Notes: generated by a model not told the origin, from the letters alone. A stretch of DNA of 43,743 bases from an uncultured Pelagibacteraceae bacterium (GCA_902635665.1 CACPOX010000009.1:1-43743); one strand, 5' to 3'; shown: positions 27,802-38,687, numbered from the stretch's first letter. A program made the numbers and translations.

Positions 27802-28413
27802 CTATCGAATTTTTCTACAAATTATAAAACTTTCTTTTGAATCTTTTCTGCTAGATTTTGGTTTAAAAACCTTAACTTCTTTAAAATATTTTTTTCCCTC
27901 TGCGACGATTTCGTTAAAAGTTCCTCCCATAAAAATTTTTGAAATAAAGTATCCATTTTCTTTCATTAAATCTTTTGCAAAAAACATTGCCTCTTTACAC
28001 AGTTCTCCAGTTTGGATTGAGTCTATATCTTTAATACCAGTTGTATCTACCGCCATATCAGACATTACGACGTCGACTTTACCGTTTATATTTTTTTTAA
28101 TTTCTTCTTGAGTTCTTTCTTCAGTAAAATCTCCTTGGATTTGAACACTATTACCTATGGGTTCCATTTTTTTTAAATCTATAGATATCAATTTTCCACT
28201 TTTAGCTGCTTTAAGAGTATATTGTGACCAGCTTCCTGGGGCTGCACCAATATCAATTACTGACAATCCACCTTTAAAAATTTTAAATTTTTCGTCAATT
28301 TCAATTAATTTGTAAGCTGATCTAGCACGATACCCATGTACTTTGGATTGTCTTACGTAGATGTCTCTACGTTGTTTATTTACCCAGTTTTTAGAAATTT
28401 TATTTTTTTTCAA
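27802..28413 (-). CDS. rlmE: 23S rRNA 2'-O-uridine methyltransferase (FtsJ/RrmJ)
   Basis: 203 residues. SAM site VIDIGAAPGSWSQY; the K-D-K-E tetrad is represented by SAYKLIEI, MSDMAVDTTG, ISKIFMGG and ESFII. It methylates U2552 of 23S rRNA in late 50S assembly. The start is TTG (28413-28411), directly after the TAA of the preceding glycosyltransferase-like gene, with no ATG nearby; a lysine-rich N-terminus supports it. guaB starts 37 bases downstream. Confidence 0.94.
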   Translation of the reverse strand: MKKNKISKNWVNKQRRDIYVRQSKVHGYRARSAYKLIEIDEKFKIFKGGLSVIDIGAAPGSWSQYTLKAAKSGKLISIDLKKMEPIGNSVQIQGDFTEERTQEEIKKNINGKVDVVMSDMAVDTTGIKDIDSIQTGELCKEAMFFAKDLMKENGYFISKIFMGGTFNEIVAEGKKYFKEVKVFKPKSSRKDSKESFIICRKIR

Positions 28414-29325
28414 TTAATTTTTATATCTTAAACTTCTAAGCACCTTATTAGCTTTTATTGTTTCAATTTCTATTTTTATGCTTTTATCAACTCTCATGTC
28501 TTTACCATCTTTCCAAATACCAGCAGCTAAGTGCATAATTCCAATTTTATAATTTGGCAAAAATGGTTCAACAAAAGTATTTTTTTCTTCATCATATTTC
28601 GGTAATAAATTACTAGTTATCCAATTACAATTTAACGGTAAGAATTCAGTCTCTAAATTATCTATATATACTGACATATTAATTGCGAGACCCTCACTAC
28701 CAAAAATATTTCCTGCTTTTAAAGTTTCCTCTAAATTCTTTTGCCAAGACCTCCATCCCTCAGAATTTTTTTCTAATGAAAATACACCTATATTTATATG
28801 GGGAGCAAAAGCTAGTTTTCTTGCTCGTTCATATCCTAGCTTTGATTTTACAGCATGTTTAAAATTTTGAGATTTAATAATTGCAAGTTTTCCAAATAAC
28901 CAATTAACTTTTGATGTTGTTTTATAACCTGGTCCTATAGTTTGAGTTATTCCTAATTTCCCATTATCACAAGCTTTAAAATAAAGTTCAACACAATGCC
29001 AATCATTCACCCAAGCATCACAATCTATCCATAAATACTTTTCATAATCAGGGAAATATTTTGGTAGAAATGCTCTTGAAACTTGGCTTTTTAACCACTC
29101 TTTTCCTTTTACTTTGTATCCGGGAACTTCAATATCCCACTCTGCAGATTTAATTTCATCTACTTTTTTAAATAGAATTTTTTTCTGATCTTCTTTTAGA
29201 CCAGCATCTAAAACACAGATTGCAACATTTCTGCTTTCCTCAAAATTCTTAATTGAATCTACTAATTCATTTAATAATGGAAAATAATTTGAATCTGCAA
29301 GTGATACAATTACATTTTTTTTCAT
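28414..29325 (-). CDS. Putative GT-A fold glycosyltransferase (GT8-like)
   Basis: 303 residues, no signal peptide. The opening NVIVSLADSNYFPLLNELVD, the D101-C-D103 metal motif in YLWIDCDAWV, the FAPHINIGVFSLE block and the late MHLAAGIWKDGK resemble GT8-type sugar-nucleotide transferases. The acceptor and sugar are unknown. It lies between pssA (TAATG overlap) and rlmE (zero spacing). A role in glycosylating lipid or surface polymer fits the neighbouring phospholipid genes but is not shown. Confidence 0.7.
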   Translation of the reverse strand: MKKNVIVSLADSNYFPLLNELVDSIKNFEESRNVAICVLDAGLKEDQKKILFKKVDEIKSAEWDIEVPGYKVKGKEWLKSQVSRAFLPKYFPDYEKYLWIDCDAWVNDWHCVELYFKACDNGKLGITQTIGPGYKTTSKVNWLFGKLAIIKSQNFKHAVKSKLGYERARKLAFAPHINIGVFSLEKNSEGWRSWQKNLEETLKAGNIFGSEGLAINMSVYIDNLETEFLPLNCNWITSNLLPKYDEEKNTFVEPFLPNYKIGIMHLAAGIWKDGKDMRVDKSIKIEIETIKANKVLRSLRYKN

Positions 29326-30128
29326 TAAAGTACGTCTTCAAGATCATCATCATCTTGAATTTTGTCATTTTCATGAATTTTTTTCATTTTTTGATAATGG
29401 ATAAAACTTATTGGTATCAAAGCTAAATATAAAATACTACTTATTGCAATAACATTAAAAGTGTAAATCAATAAAAGTCCAAAAAACAATACAATTGCAA
29501 ATAGTAAAAAAATTGTTGCTCTTCTTTGTATTACGATTTTTTTAAATGAGTAAGTTGGAAATTTACTTATTAATAAAAATGAAGTTAAAATAAAAAAAAT
29601 TGGAACAATTATATCGTAATTAATCTTAATATAATCAAATCCACTTAAACTTATAATTAAAGGTGTTAAAACTAATATACCGCCAGCGGGTGAGGGAACA
29701 CCTTCAAAGAAATTATCTTTCCAAGAAGATTCTTGGCTGGAAGTAATATTAAATCTTGCAAGTCTTAATGCTACACAAATTACATAAACTAAACATAATA
29801 ACCAGCCAAACCTTCCAAAACTATTTAGTTTCCAAAAATACATTATAAATGCTGGTGCAACACCAAAACTTATCATATCAGTTAAAGAATCTAATTCTTT
29901 ACCAACTCTTGAAGTTCCTTTAATCAACCTTGCAATTCTTCCATCTAGCCCATCAATTAAAGCGGCAAAAATTATTGCAATTATTGCTAAATGAAACTCT
30001 CCACTTAAAGCAAATCTAATTGAGGTTAAACCAATACAAACTCCTATCAATGTAAGTATGTTTGGAAGAAGCATTCTTGCATTCTTTTTTTCAGAAACTA
30101 ATTTAAAATTATTCTTTGGCTGTTCCAT
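29325..30128 (-). CDS. pssA: CDP-diacylglycerol-serine O-phosphatidyltransferase
   Basis: 267 residues, about seven to eight membrane segments. The CDP-alcohol phosphotransferase signature is complete: D62-G-x2-A66-R67-x8-G76-x3-D80-x3-D84. The enzyme makes phosphatidylserine, the substrate of the Psd protein encoded 3 bases upstream. The acidic, Asp-rich C-terminus (DDDDLEDVL) is unremarkable. Confidence 0.96.
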   Translation of the reverse strand: MEQPKNNFKLVSEKKNARMLLPNILTLIGVCIGLTSIRFALSGEFHLAIIAIIFAALIDGLDGRIARLIKGTSRVGKELDSLTDMISFGVAPAFIMYFWKLNSFGRFGWLLCLVYVICVALRLARFNITSSQESSWKDNFFEGVPSPAGGILVLTPLIISLSGFDYIKINYDIIVPIFFILTSFLLISKFPTYSFKKIVIQRRATIFLLFAIVLFFGLLLIYTFNVIAISSILYLALIPISFIHYQKMKKIHENDKIQDDDDLEDVL

Positions 30129-30131
30129 TTA

Positions 30132-30779
30132 TTAATTTTTTGCTAGTAAAGTTTCTCCAGAAATTGCTATTTGACCTACTCTAACAAGTGGTTCATAATT
30201 TTCGTAATAGACATCCGCTCTACTACCAAATCTTATCATCCCAATTCTATCACCTTGATTCAATTCTTGATTTTGATTTGTTTCGCATACAATTCTTCTT
30301 GCAACTAAACCTGCAATTTGAACTACTATAATATCATTTCCATGTTTATCTTTTATTTTATAATAATTTCTTTCATTGTCTTCACTTGCTTTATCTAAAG
30401 ACGCATTCAAAAATTTACCTGGTTTATATAAAATATCTTCAACAACACCTGAACAAGGCGTTCTGTTTACATGGCAGTCAAAGACATTCATAAAAATACT
30501 TATTTTTTTAAATTTTTTATTTTCTAATCCAAGTTCTTTTGGGCCATCCACTTCTTCAACTTTAATTACTTCTCCATCAGCGGGACTAACAAGGTAACTA
30601 TCATCTCCTATAATTGTTCTTTCTGGATCTCTAAAAAAATAATAAACCCAGACAGTTAGTAATATTCCTAATAAACCTAAGAAATTACTAATCATCAAAA
30701 AAATAATAGTTATGAATACAGCTATTACTATGAACTTGTATCCTTCTGTGTGAATCTTTGGAAATATCTTACTAAACAT
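30132..30779 (-). CDS. psd: Phosphatidylserine decarboxylase, short type
   Basis: 215 residues, the compact alphaproteobacterial form. Two membrane segments lie near the N-terminus. PADGEV, FMNVFDCHVNRTPCSG and the self-cleavage site with pyruvoyl Ser186 in MIRFGSRADVYY are visible. It makes phosphatidylethanolamine. First gene of the minus-strand run; its start is 76 bases from the divergent icd. Confidence 0.95.
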   Translation of the reverse strand: MFSKIFPKIHTEGYKFIVIAVFITIIFLMISNFLGLLGILLTVWVYYFFRDPERTIIGDDSYLVSPADGEVIKVEEVDGPKELGLENKKFKKISIFMNVFDCHVNRTPCSGVVEDILYKPGKFLNASLDKASEDNERNYYKIKDKHGNDIIVVQIAGLVARRIVCETNQNQELNQGDRIGMIRFGSRADVYYENYEPLVRVGQIAISGETLLAKN

Positions 30780-30855
30780 ATTCTTCTATTTGCTAATTTT
30801 CGATTAATATGTATATAAAATGATCAAATTCAATTAATAAGATAATTTTTATTTA
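30780..30855. promoter_or_regulatory. Divergent promoter region of psd operon and icd
   Basis: Plus strand: TTGCTA (30790-30795), 18-base spacer, TATAAA (30814-30819). Minus strand: TTGAAT (30833-30828), about 18 bases, TATTAA (30809-30804). The two promoters would overlap within 76 bases, so they should compete. Assigned by eye in very AT-rich DNA. Confidence 0.45.
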
Positions 30856-32070
30856 ATGAGCAAAATCAAGGTAAAAAACCCAGTTGTCGAGCTGGATGGC
30901 GATGAAATGACTCGTATTATTTGGGAGTTCATCAAAAATAAATTAATCCTCCCATATTTAGATCTTGATATCGAATATTACGATTTAGGAATGAAAAGTA
31001 GAGATAATACTGATGATCAGATCACCATAGACTCTGCAAATGCAATCAAAAAAATTGGTGTCGGAATAAAGTGTGCAACTATTACACCTGATGAAGCAAG
31101 AGTAGAAGAATTTGATTTAAAAAAAATGTGGAGATCTCCTAATGGAACTATAAGAAATATTATTGGAGGAACAGTTTTTAGAGAACCTATTATATGTAAA
31201 AATATTCCTAAACTTGTCCCCTCTTGGACAGATCCAGTCATTATAGGAAGACATGCATTTGGAGACCAATATAGAGCGACTGATTTTAAAGTTCCTGGAA
31301 AAGGAAAAATGGAAGTGAAATGGACATCAGAAAATGGAAAAGATGAAATTAAATATGAAGTGTTCAATTTTACAGGTCCTGGTGTTGCTTTATCAATGTA
31401 CAATCTAGATAAATCTATTGAAGACTTTGCAAGATCTTGTTTTAGTTATGGGTTAATTAAAAAATGGCCTGTTTACATGTCTACAAAAAATACAATTCTA
31501 AAACAATACGATGGAAGATTTAAAGATATTTTTCAAGAAATTTTTGACAAAGAATATAAAGATGAGTTTGAAAAAAATAATTTAACTTACGAACATAGAT
31601 TAATTGATGACATGGTAGCATGTGCAATGAAGTGGAGTGGTAAATATATTTGGGCATGTAAAAACTATGATGGAGATGTGCAATCAGATACTATGGCTCA
31701 AGGTTATGGATCTTTGGGATTAATGACAAGTACATTATTAACACCAGATGGAAAAGTAATGGAAGCAGAAGCTGCACACGGAACAGTAACTAGACATTAT
31801 AGAATGCATCAACAAGGAAAAGAAACATCAACGAACCCCATTGCATCAATTTTTGCTTGGACCAGAGGATTAGCTCACAGAGGTAAATTAGATGGTAATG
31901 AAGAACTAATTAAATTTGCACAAACTTTAGAAAAAGTTTGTATTGAATGTGTGGAAAGTGGATCAATGACAAAAGATTTAGCTATTCTTGTTGGTCCAAA
32001 TAGTAAATTCTTAACTACAAATCAATTTTTAGATGAAATTGACGGTAATTTGCAAGCGAAATTAAATTAA
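30856..32070 (+). CDS. icd: NADP-dependent isocitrate dehydrogenase (type II)
   Basis: 404 residues, the eukaryote-like homodimeric class. Opening [20 protein letters not shown], then substrate Ser in [19 protein letters not shown], metal Asp in [12 protein letters not shown] and [13 protein letters not shown], and cofactor region [18 protein letters not shown] are all present. TCA-cycle step giving 2-oxoglutarate and NADPH. Its last 9 bases overlap the convergent alaS 3' end. Confidence 0.97.
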   Translation: MSKIKVKNPVVELDGDEMTRIIWEFIKNKLILPYLDLDIEYYDLGMKSRDNTDDQITIDSANAIKKIGVGIKCATITPDEARVEEFDLKKMWRSPNGTIRNIIGGTVFREPIICKNIPKLVPSWTDPVIIGRHAFGDQYRATDFKVPGKGKMEVKWTSENGKDEIKYEVFNFTGPGVALSMYNLDKSIEDFARSCFSYGLIKKWPVYMSTKNTILKQYDGRFKDIFQEIFDKEYKDEFEKNNLTYEHRLIDDMVACAMKWSGKYIWACKNYDGDVQSDTMAQGYGSLGLMTSTLLTPDGKVMEAEAAHGTVTRHYRMHQQGKETSTNPIASIFAWTRGLAHRGKLDGNEELIKFAQTLEKVCIECVESGSMTKDLAILVGPNSKFLTTNQFLDEIDGNLQAKLN

Positions 32071-34728
32071 ACTCTTAAGCTTTTCAAAAGCTTCTTCAAT
32101 TTTTGATTGATCCTGTCCACCAGCTTGGGCAAAGTCTTTTCTTCCTCCTCCACCTTTGCCACCAATTATTTCAGATCCCACTTTAACAAATTGAACTGCA
32201 TCGAATTTATTTGTTAATTTATCTGTTACTCCAACTGCTAATCCAACCTTGTCATCTTTTTTTGCAAATACAACTACTATACCTTCGCCCAAATCTTTTT
32301 TACCTTTATCTACAAGTTTTCTTAATTCTTTTGGTGGTAATCCATCTATTTTTTGAAGTCTTAACTTAACTCCATTGATTTCTTCATCTTTAATAATATT
32401 TTTTAATTTATCCTCTAAAATTGTATTTACCAAAAAAGTCTCTAATTGTTTTGTTAAATTTTTAATTAATGTTTTTTGATCACTTTGATCTAAGGTTGGT
32501 TTTCCACCAAGCTTTATAATTTGTTGACTTAAATCTTTAATTGTTTCTTCATCTTTTTCTGCAGATAGATTTGATAATTTCTCTTTATTTTTTAAATATT
32601 CCTCTAATTGCTTGTCTCTTAATGCCTCAATTCTTCTAACCCCTGCTGCAATTGAAGATTGGCTTACAATCTTAAATTTACCAATATCACCAGTATTTTT
32701 TACGTGCGTTCCTCCACATAATTCAGTAGAAAAATACTTACCGTCCTCATCTCCCATCGAAAGAACCCTTACTTCGTCTCCATATTTTTCACCAAATAAT
32801 GCTAAAGCACCGTTTTCAACCGCTTCATCAGGTGTCATTAATCTAGTTTTTACATCAGATTTTTTAGAAACTATTTTGTTTACAAACTCTTCTATTTTAT
32901 CAATTTCTTCGTTCAAAATTGGCTTCATATGGCTGAAATCAAATCTTAATCTACTTGGCTCTACTAAAGATCCTTTTTGAGTTACATGGGTACCTAGAAC
33001 TCTTCTTAAAGATTCATGTAATAAATGAGTTGCTGAGTGATAAGCACGAGTATTATCCCTTCTCTCTACATCAATTTTTAATTCCACATTTTGCTGCAAT
33101 TTTATAGATCCACTTTTCACTTTGCCATAATGAATAAATAAATCACCGAGTTTTTTTTGAACGTCAGTTACTTCAAAACTAAAATCATTTGATACTATTT
33201 CACCAGTATCACCAACCTGACCTCCGGACTCACCATAAAATGGTGTTTGATTTACTATAATCATTCCTTCATCGTTTTCATTTAAATGATCTACCTCTTT
33301 ATTATCTTTTAAAAGAGATAATACGACACCTTCGGCTTGATTAGTTTCGTATCCTAAAAATTCTGTTGCTTCTAATTTATCTTTTATTTCAAACCAAATA
33401 TCCTCAACTGCAGCATCACCAGAACCTTTCCAATTTTTTTTAGCAAGCTCTCTACTTTTCTTCATCAAAGATTGAAACTTTTCAGTATCAATTGACATTG
33501 ATTTATTTCTTAAAATATCTTCGGTAAGATCTAATGGGAAACCATAGGTGTCGTATAATTTAAATGCTATCTCACCTGGCAAAACTTTATCTATTTTTGA
33601 TATTTCGTCATTCAAAATTTTTATTCCTCGATCTAGAAGGACTAAAAATTTTTCTTCTTCCATCTTTAAAGTTTCTTTAATTAAAGACTCTGCTCTAACT
33701 AATTCTGGATAATTTCCAGACATTTCATTTTTAAGAGTATCAAACAAATTATAAAAAACAGGTTCCTTAGATCCAAGTAAATGAGAATGTCTCATTCCTC
33801 TTCTCATAATTCTTCTAAGTACATATCCTCTTCCTTCATTTGAAGGCAAAACCCCTTCAGCAATTAAAAAAGAGCTTGCTCTTAAATGATCTGCAATCAC
33901 TCTGAAGCTTGCAAGATTAGATTTATCTGATTTAACTTTTAGAATTTCGGATGCAGAACTAATTATTTTTTTAAAATGATCTGTTTCATAGTTATCATGT
34001 GAGCCTTGCAATAAAGCAGCTATTCTCTCTAATCCCATTCCAGTGTCAACTGATGGTTTTGGAAGATTAATTCTTTTATCTTTTGTAACTTGTTCAAACT
34101 GCATAAAGACCAAGTTCCAAATTTCTATAAATCTATCTCCATCCTCATCTTTGGAACCGGGTAAACCTCCTGGTAAATGATCTCCGTGGTCAAAAAAGAT
34201 TTCAGAACAAGGGCCACATGGGCCTGTCTCTCCCATTGACCAAAAATTATCAGATGTTGCTATTCTTATAATTCTGTCATCGCTAAAACCCGCTATTTTC
34301 TTCCAAAAATTGAAGGCTTCATCATCTTCATGAAATACCGTTACATAAAGTCTGTTTTTATCTATTCCGAAATCTTTAGTAATTAAATCCCAAGCATAAT
34401 GAATTGCTTGTTCTTTAAAATAATCACCAAAAGAAAAATTTCCTAACATTTCAAAGAATGTGTGATGTCTTGGGGTGTAGCCAACGTTTTCTAAATCATT
34501 ATGTTTACCGCCTGCCCTTACACATTTTTGCGAAGTTGTAGCTCTGACGTAATCTCTTTTTTCTAATCCTGTAAAAACATTCTTAAACTGAACCATTCCA
34601 GAATTTGCAAACATCAATGTAGGATCATTGTTTGGAACTAAATTGCTAGATTCCACGATCTTATGATCATTCTTTTCGAAATACTTCAAGAAAGTATTTC
34701 TTATTTCATTGAGTGTTTTGTCTGCCAT
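32062..34728 (-). CDS. alaS: Alanyl-tRNA synthetase
   Basis: 888 residues, complete. Class II core [18 protein letters not shown], editing/zinc site HSATHLLH and CGGTH, and the C-Ala domain [16 protein letters not shown] are visible. It charges tRNA-Ala. Convergent and overlapping with icd by 9 bases; the gene lies downstream of recA, with the recA terminator between them. Confidence 0.98.
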   Translation of the reverse strand: MADKTLNEIRNTFLKYFEKNDHKIVESSNLVPNNDPTLMFANSGMVQFKNVFTGLEKRDYVRATTSQKCVRAGGKHNDLENVGYTPRHHTFFEMLGNFSFGDYFKEQAIHYAWDLITKDFGIDKNRLYVTVFHEDDEAFNFWKKIAGFSDDRIIRIATSDNFWSMGETGPCGPCSEIFFDHGDHLPGGLPGSKDEDGDRFIEIWNLVFMQFEQVTKDKRINLPKPSVDTGMGLERIAALLQGSHDNYETDHFKKIISSASEILKVKSDKSNLASFRVIADHLRASSFLIAEGVLPSNEGRGYVLRRIMRRGMRHSHLLGSKEPVFYNLFDTLKNEMSGNYPELVRAESLIKETLKMEEEKFLVLLDRGIKILNDEISKIDKVLPGEIAFKLYDTYGFPLDLTEDILRNKSMSIDTEKFQSLMKKSRELAKKNWKGSGDAAVEDIWFEIKDKLEATEFLGYETNQAEGVVLSLLKDNKEVDHLNENDEGMIIVNQTPFYGESGGQVGDTGEIVSNDFSFEVTDVQKKLGDLFIHYGKVKSGSIKLQQNVELKIDVERRDNTRAYHSATHLLHESLRRVLGTHVTQKGSLVEPSRLRFDFSHMKPILNEEIDKIEEFVNKIVSKKSDVKTRLMTPDEAVENGALALFGEKYGDEVRVLSMGDEDGKYFSTELCGGTHVKNTGDIGKFKIVSQSSIAAGVRRIEALRDKQLEEYLKNKEKLSNLSAEKDEETIKDLSQQIIKLGGKPTLDQSDQKTLIKNLTKQLETFLVNTILEDKLKNIIKDEEINGVKLRLQKIDGLPPKELRKLVDKGKKDLGEGIVVVFAKKDDKVGLAVGVTDKLTNKFDAVQFVKVGSEIIGGKGGGGRKDFAQAGGQDQSKIEEAFEKLKSLI

Positions 34729-34775
34729 ATTTTTAAAATACAGCTTTTTTATTCTATGTCTAGATATCGATAGGG

Positions 34776-34806
34776 AAAAAAGGCGCTTAAATTAAGCGCC
34801 TTTTAT
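34776..34806 (-). terminator. Rho-independent terminator of recA
   Basis: Stem AAAAGGCGC / GCGCCTTTT with TTAA-rich loop, 17 bases past the recA stop; on the minus strand it is followed by a T run (A run 34776-34781 on plus). It separates recA from alaS. Confidence 0.88.
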
Positions 34807-34822
34807 TAATAAAGATGACCTA

Positions 34823-35977
34823 TTAATTCTTTTTAGATGGAGTAGTAGCTTCTGCTTTCGCAGCTTCTTCTTTTTCAGCTACTTTCTTTTCTTTCTCTAA
34901 TTTTTCAGGATCGATTGGATTTCCTTCTATTTTCTTAGAAATCACACCTGCTTTCTCTCTAATTGCCATTTCAATTTCTGCAGCAACTTTAGGATTTTGA
35001 GCTAGATAAGTCTTAGCATTTTCTCTACCTTGACCTATCTTTTCACCTTTGTATGCATACCAGGCGCCTGATTTTTCAATTATATCTGCTTTAGAACCAA
35101 GATCGACTAGTTCTCCCATCTTGCTAATTCCTCTTCCATACATCAAGTCAAATTCAACAACTTTGAAAGGTGGTGCTACTTTATTCTTAACTACTTTCAC
35201 TCTTGTAGAGTTACCAATGATTTCATCTTTATCTTTGATGGCACCAATTCTTCTAATATCCATTCTTACAGATGAATAAAACTTAAGTGCATTACCACCT
35301 GATGTTGTTTCTGGACTTCCAAACATAACTCCAATTTTCATTCTAATTTGGTTAATGAAAATCATCATTGTATTTGTATTTGATATTGAACCAGTTAATT
35401 TTCTTAATGCCTGACTCATTAATCTTGATTGAAGACCAACATGATGATCTCCCATCTCGCCTTCAATTTCAGCTTTAGGAGTTAAAGCTGCAACAGAATC
35501 GATAACGATTACTGAAATAGAGCCTGATTTTACTAATGTATCGGCGATTTCTAAAGCTTGTTCACCAGTATCTGGCTGTGAAATTAAAAGTTCTTCTGTA
35601 TTAACACCTAATTTTTTTGCATAAACTGGGTCTAATGCATGCTCAGCATCAACGAATGCACAAATTCCACCAGCTTTTTGAGCTTCAGCAACTACTTGTA
35701 ATGCTAATGTTGTTTTTCCAGACGACTCTGGTCCATAAACTTCAATAATTCTACCTTTTGGTAATCCACCTATACCTAAAGCTAAATCAAGACTTAAAGA
35801 ACCTGTTGAAACAGACTCGATATCCATCGCTCTTTTTTCGCCAAGCTTCATTACAGAGCCTTTCCCAAAATTATCTGTAATTTGAGCTATTGCAGCATCT
35901 AACGCTTTATTCTTTTCTTTAACATCCATTTCTTGGTCTTTAGTAGATTTAACTACTTTTAGGTTATTTTTAGTCAT
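34823..35977 (-). CDS. recA: Recombinase RecA
   Basis: 384 residues. Walker [10 protein letters not shown] at 82-90, Walker [11 protein letters not shown], the L2 region and [20 protein letters not shown] are intact. The C-terminus is an Ala/Lys/Glu-rich tail. Mediates strand exchange and, with LexA, the SOS response. It has its own promoter region (107 bases) with a LexA-like site and its own terminator. Confidence 0.98.
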   Translation of the reverse strand: MTKNNLKVVKSTKDQEMDVKEKNKALDAAIAQITDNFGKGSVMKLGEKRAMDIESVSTGSLSLDLALGIGGLPKGRIIEVYGPESSGKTTLALQVVAEAQKAGGICAFVDAEHALDPVYAKKLGVNTEELLISQPDTGEQALEIADTLVKSGSISVIVIDSVAALTPKAEIEGEMGDHHVGLQSRLMSQALRKLTGSISNTNTMMIFINQIRMKIGVMFGSPETTSGGNALKFYSSVRMDIRRIGAIKDKDEIIGNSTRVKVVKNKVAPPFKVVEFDLMYGRGISKMGELVDLGSKADIIEKSGAWYAYKGEKIGQGRENAKTYLAQNPKVAAEIEMAIREKAGVISKKIEGNPIDPEKLEKEKKVAEKEEAAKAEATTPSKKN

Positions 35978-36023
35978 ATTTTGCCTCTTTTTTTAAATTT
36001 TTTAACACTCGAATCATGAAATA

Positions 36024-36051
36024 AATGTACACATTTTGTTCTCATTAGCAA
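36024..36051 (-). promoter_or_regulatory. recA promoter with LexA-like box
   Basis: Minus strand TTGCTA (36051-36046), 16-base spacer, TACATT (36029-36024). Inside the spacer lies GAAC-N7-GTAC (36041-36027), one base off the alphaproteobacterial LexA site GAACN7GAAC. Position between -35 and -10 suits repression. Not proven. Confidence 0.5.
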
Positions 36052-36084
36052 TATATTTATTTCCTACCCCTAAAAATCAAATAA

Positions 36085-37377
36085 TTACTTAAGTTTTAGA
36101 TATTGGCTATTAAGCAAACCTATGGCTTTAAGCAGATTGTATTGGGCCATAAGATAGTTTTTCTCTGAACTTGCCAAAGAAATTTGAGCATCAAGCAATA
36201 AAGAATTTGACTGGATAACATCTAAAGTAGTTCTGGAACCTCTTTCGTATTCTGCAGCAATTCCTTCGTTGGCTATTTCAGCAGCGTTAACCTGAACTTT
36301 AACAGATTTTAAAAAACTTTTAGAAGATTGTAAACTTGACCAAGAACTTGCCACATTAGTTTCATTTAATTTTATTGCATCATCTAACAACAATCTTTTC
36401 CTAGTAGTTAAATTTGAATTTTTATTAATATTATATCTTTTTTTTCCACCAGAATAAAAAGGCCAACTTAATGTCGCCTTTAATATATCTTTTTCTCTTT
36501 CATCTATTGTTGATGAAAAATCATCACTGTAAGACCTTTCTAAAGATAATGAAGCTGTAGGTTTTAAATCAGATTCTGAGATAGCTAAATCCTTTTCAGC
36601 TTTCTCTAAATCTAATCTAGCAATCAAGATTTCTGGATTATTATTTTTTGAAATATTAATTGCTTCATTTAAAGTTTTAGGAATACTTACTATTGCTTCT
36701 GATCTTTTTTTTAATTGATTTGGATCGCTTATTTTGCCTATGATACTTTCATAATTTAGTTTACTTATTAATAAATCACTTTCAGCTTTAGCAAATTGAG
36801 CTTGAGCACCTGCTAAGGAAGACTCGGATTGTGCTAGATCAGTATTGGTAATTTGACCTCTATCTCTTCTAATTTTATCGTTTTCAACTTGTCTTATTAA
36901 AAGATTTAAATTTTTTTCATTAATTTCTAATGACTCTCTTGCTAAAATTAAATCAGTAAAAGCCTCAATAGCTTTATATAAAATATCTTGTTCTTTTTTA
37001 TTCAGTTCTGCTTTTGCTAAATTTAAAGCTGTAATGTTTTTTTGGAGATTTAATTCTCTTCCAAAATCTAAGATTGTTTGCTCCAATTTTATTGTAGCTG
37101 TAAAAGGCTCTACATTACTTACACTTGTATCACCGCCACTCTGATTAATTTGCTTATTTGTTTTTTCAGCACTCTTAGATCCACTTAGAGTCAATGAAGG
37201 TTGATAATCAGCTTTAGAAATGTTTACATCTTCCTCAGAAGCTTTAATATTTTCTCTTTCTGCATTTAATTGGATGTTATTATTATAAGTTTGGTTTAAA
37301 GCATCATATAAAGTAACTGCATTAGCTACAGTGAAATTAAAAAAAATCAGAGAAGTTAATATAAATATTTTTTTCAT
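36085..37377 (-). CDS. tolC: TolC-family outer membrane efflux protein
   Basis: 430 residues. Signal peptide 1-20 (ANA cut). Two tandem outer-membrane-efflux repeats with long coiled-coil helices; the pattern YNNNIQLNAERENIKASEED and YERGSRTTLDVIQSNSLLLD is typical. Forms the trimeric outer-membrane channel for type I secretion or multidrug efflux; the inner-membrane partner is not in the window. Start overlaps the preceding kinase stop by 4 bases. Confidence 0.93.
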   Translation of the reverse strand: MKKIFILTSLIFFNFTVANAVTLYDALNQTYNNNIQLNAERENIKASEEDVNISKADYQPSLTLSGSKSAEKTNKQINQSGGDTSVSNVEPFTATIKLEQTILDFGRELNLQKNITALNLAKAELNKKEQDILYKAIEAFTDLILARESLEINEKNLNLLIRQVENDKIRRDRGQITNTDLAQSESSLAGAQAQFAKAESDLLISKLNYESIIGKISDPNQLKKRSEAIVSIPKTLNEAINISKNNNPEILIARLDLEKAEKDLAISESDLKPTASLSLERSYSDDFSSTIDEREKDILKATLSWPFYSGGKKRYNINKNSNLTTRKRLLLDDAIKLNETNVASSWSSLQSSKSFLKSVKVQVNAAEIANEGIAAEYERGSRTTLDVIQSNSLLLDAQISLASSEKNYLMAQYNLLKAIGLLNSQYLKLK

Positions 37378-38303
37378 TTCGATCTATATACAGTAGTTTT
37401 AATTTGATGGTTACTATTTAAATTTAATATTATAGAGGCATACTTTGGCATATTTTTGAACATGTTTTGAGTAATTCTTTGGTAAGTTTGCATAAAATTA
37501 ATAACATCTACTTTGCTCATTATTTTATGACCACCTTTTTTCTTTGTTTTTAACCATAGTTTATGTTCCTGCTTTAATCTCCACTTTTGTAATAAACTAA
37601 AGTTTTTTGCTTTTAAGTAAATCATACAATTTAACTGAGAATATAGCTTTTTATATTTAGTTTTTAATTGCTGATTAACATATTTTCTCCAAATATGCTT
37701 ATGATCATTAGCGATTTCCAAAGAATTAATAGATTTTTTTAATGTCTTATTAGTTTCTGCTCTTGCTCCAACACACCACCCTTCAAAAATAATTACATCT
37801 GGTCTTTTATTGATTTTATTCCATTTATTTTTGGGAAATCTGTCATCAACTGCCTTATTAAAATTAGGCAATTTCATATTTTTAAATTTTTTTGCTTTAG
37901 AATTTTTAAAGAAATCCAACATCATATTGATATCATGAGTTCCAGGAACGCCTCTAGTTAACAATATTGGATGTACTTTTTTTGATAAAGCTATTCTTTC
38001 TTTTCTAGTTTTGTAAAAATCATCAATAGAAATCTTAAATACATTTAATTTAAAATACTTTTCTAAAATAATCTTTATTATTGAGCTTATTGTTGTTTTT
38101 CCTGTTCCTTGTCCACCAGCTAATCCAACAAGATAAGGTTTTTTTTTATCTGTTTTTTTTACAATCCAAAAACATATTGGGATTAAAGAATTCTTAATCA
38201 TCCCCTCTTTATTTCTAAACTTTTCAGTTGAGGTTTCTTGTGATTTAATAAACTTAAAACAATCTTTTTTAACTTTCTTAAAACACTCCTCAACTAATTT
38301 CAT
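37374..38303 (-). CDS. P-loop kinase, D-glycerate 3-kinase/YggC-like
   Basis: 309 residues. P-loop GGQGTGKT at 63-70; KISIDDFYKTRKER is the substrate/lid region and VIIFEGWCVGAR is Walker-B-like, as in plant glycerate 3-kinase and Escherichia coli YggC. The likely substrate is D-glycerate, but uridine-kinase-like functions cannot be excluded. Lysine-rich throughout. It follows the GFA gene by 5 bases and overlaps tolC by 4. Confidence 0.82.
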   Translation of the reverse strand: MKLVEECFKKVKKDCFKFIKSQETSTEKFRNKEGMIKNSLIPICFWIVKKTDKKKPYLVGLAGGQGTGKTTISSIIKIILEKYFKLNVFKISIDDFYKTRKERIALSKKVHPILLTRGVPGTHDINMMLDFFKNSKAKKFKNMKLPNFNKAVDDRFPKNKWNKINKRPDVIIFEGWCVGARAETNKTLKKSINSLEIANDHKHIWRKYVNQQLKTKYKKLYSQLNCMIYLKAKNFSLLQKWRLKQEHKLWLKTKKKGGHKIMSKVDVINFMQTYQRITQNMFKNMPKYASIILNLNSNHQIKTTVYRSK

Positions 38304-38308
38304 TGATT

Positions 38309-38674
38309 TTATTTTTCTTGATCCATTGGATGGTTAAGCCCATCAAAGAAAGCTACTTCTTTTAAATCTTCTACTTTCACTTCATCTATGCATCCTAAAT
38401 TAAATCCAGTCATTGCTGGAGCACTTCTTGGATTGTGATGAGTATAAATTCCACATTCAGTACAAAAATAATGGTTAGCGACTTTAGTATGATACTGATA
38501 AAGTTTTAATTTATCTTGTCCTTTAGTAACTTTAAAATCTTCATTTTTAACCATGCCCATTGTTGCATTTTTTCTTTTACAAATAGAACAATTACATCTT
38601 ACAATCTTTGCTAATTCGTTTACGGTAGCTTTAATTTCTGCTTCGATAGCACCACAATGACAATTTAATTTCAT
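38309..38674 (-). CDS. GFA family (CENP-V/GFA domain) zinc protein
   Basis: 121 residues. Zinc-binding cysteines in NCHCGAIEAEI, RCNCSICKRK and YFCTECGIYTHHNPRS are all kept. The family includes glutathione-dependent formaldehyde-activating enzyme and many of unknown role, so formaldehyde handling is only possible. A strong ribosome site AGGAG (38683-38679) lies 4 bases before the start. Confidence 0.9.
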   Translation of the reverse strand: MKLNCHCGAIEAEIKATVNELAKIVRCNCSICKRKNATMGMVKNEDFKVTKGQDKLKLYQYHTKVANHYFCTECGIYTHHNPRSAPAMTGFNLGCIDEVKVEDLKEVAFFDGLNHPMDQEK

Positions 38675-38687
38675 ATATCTCCTATAA

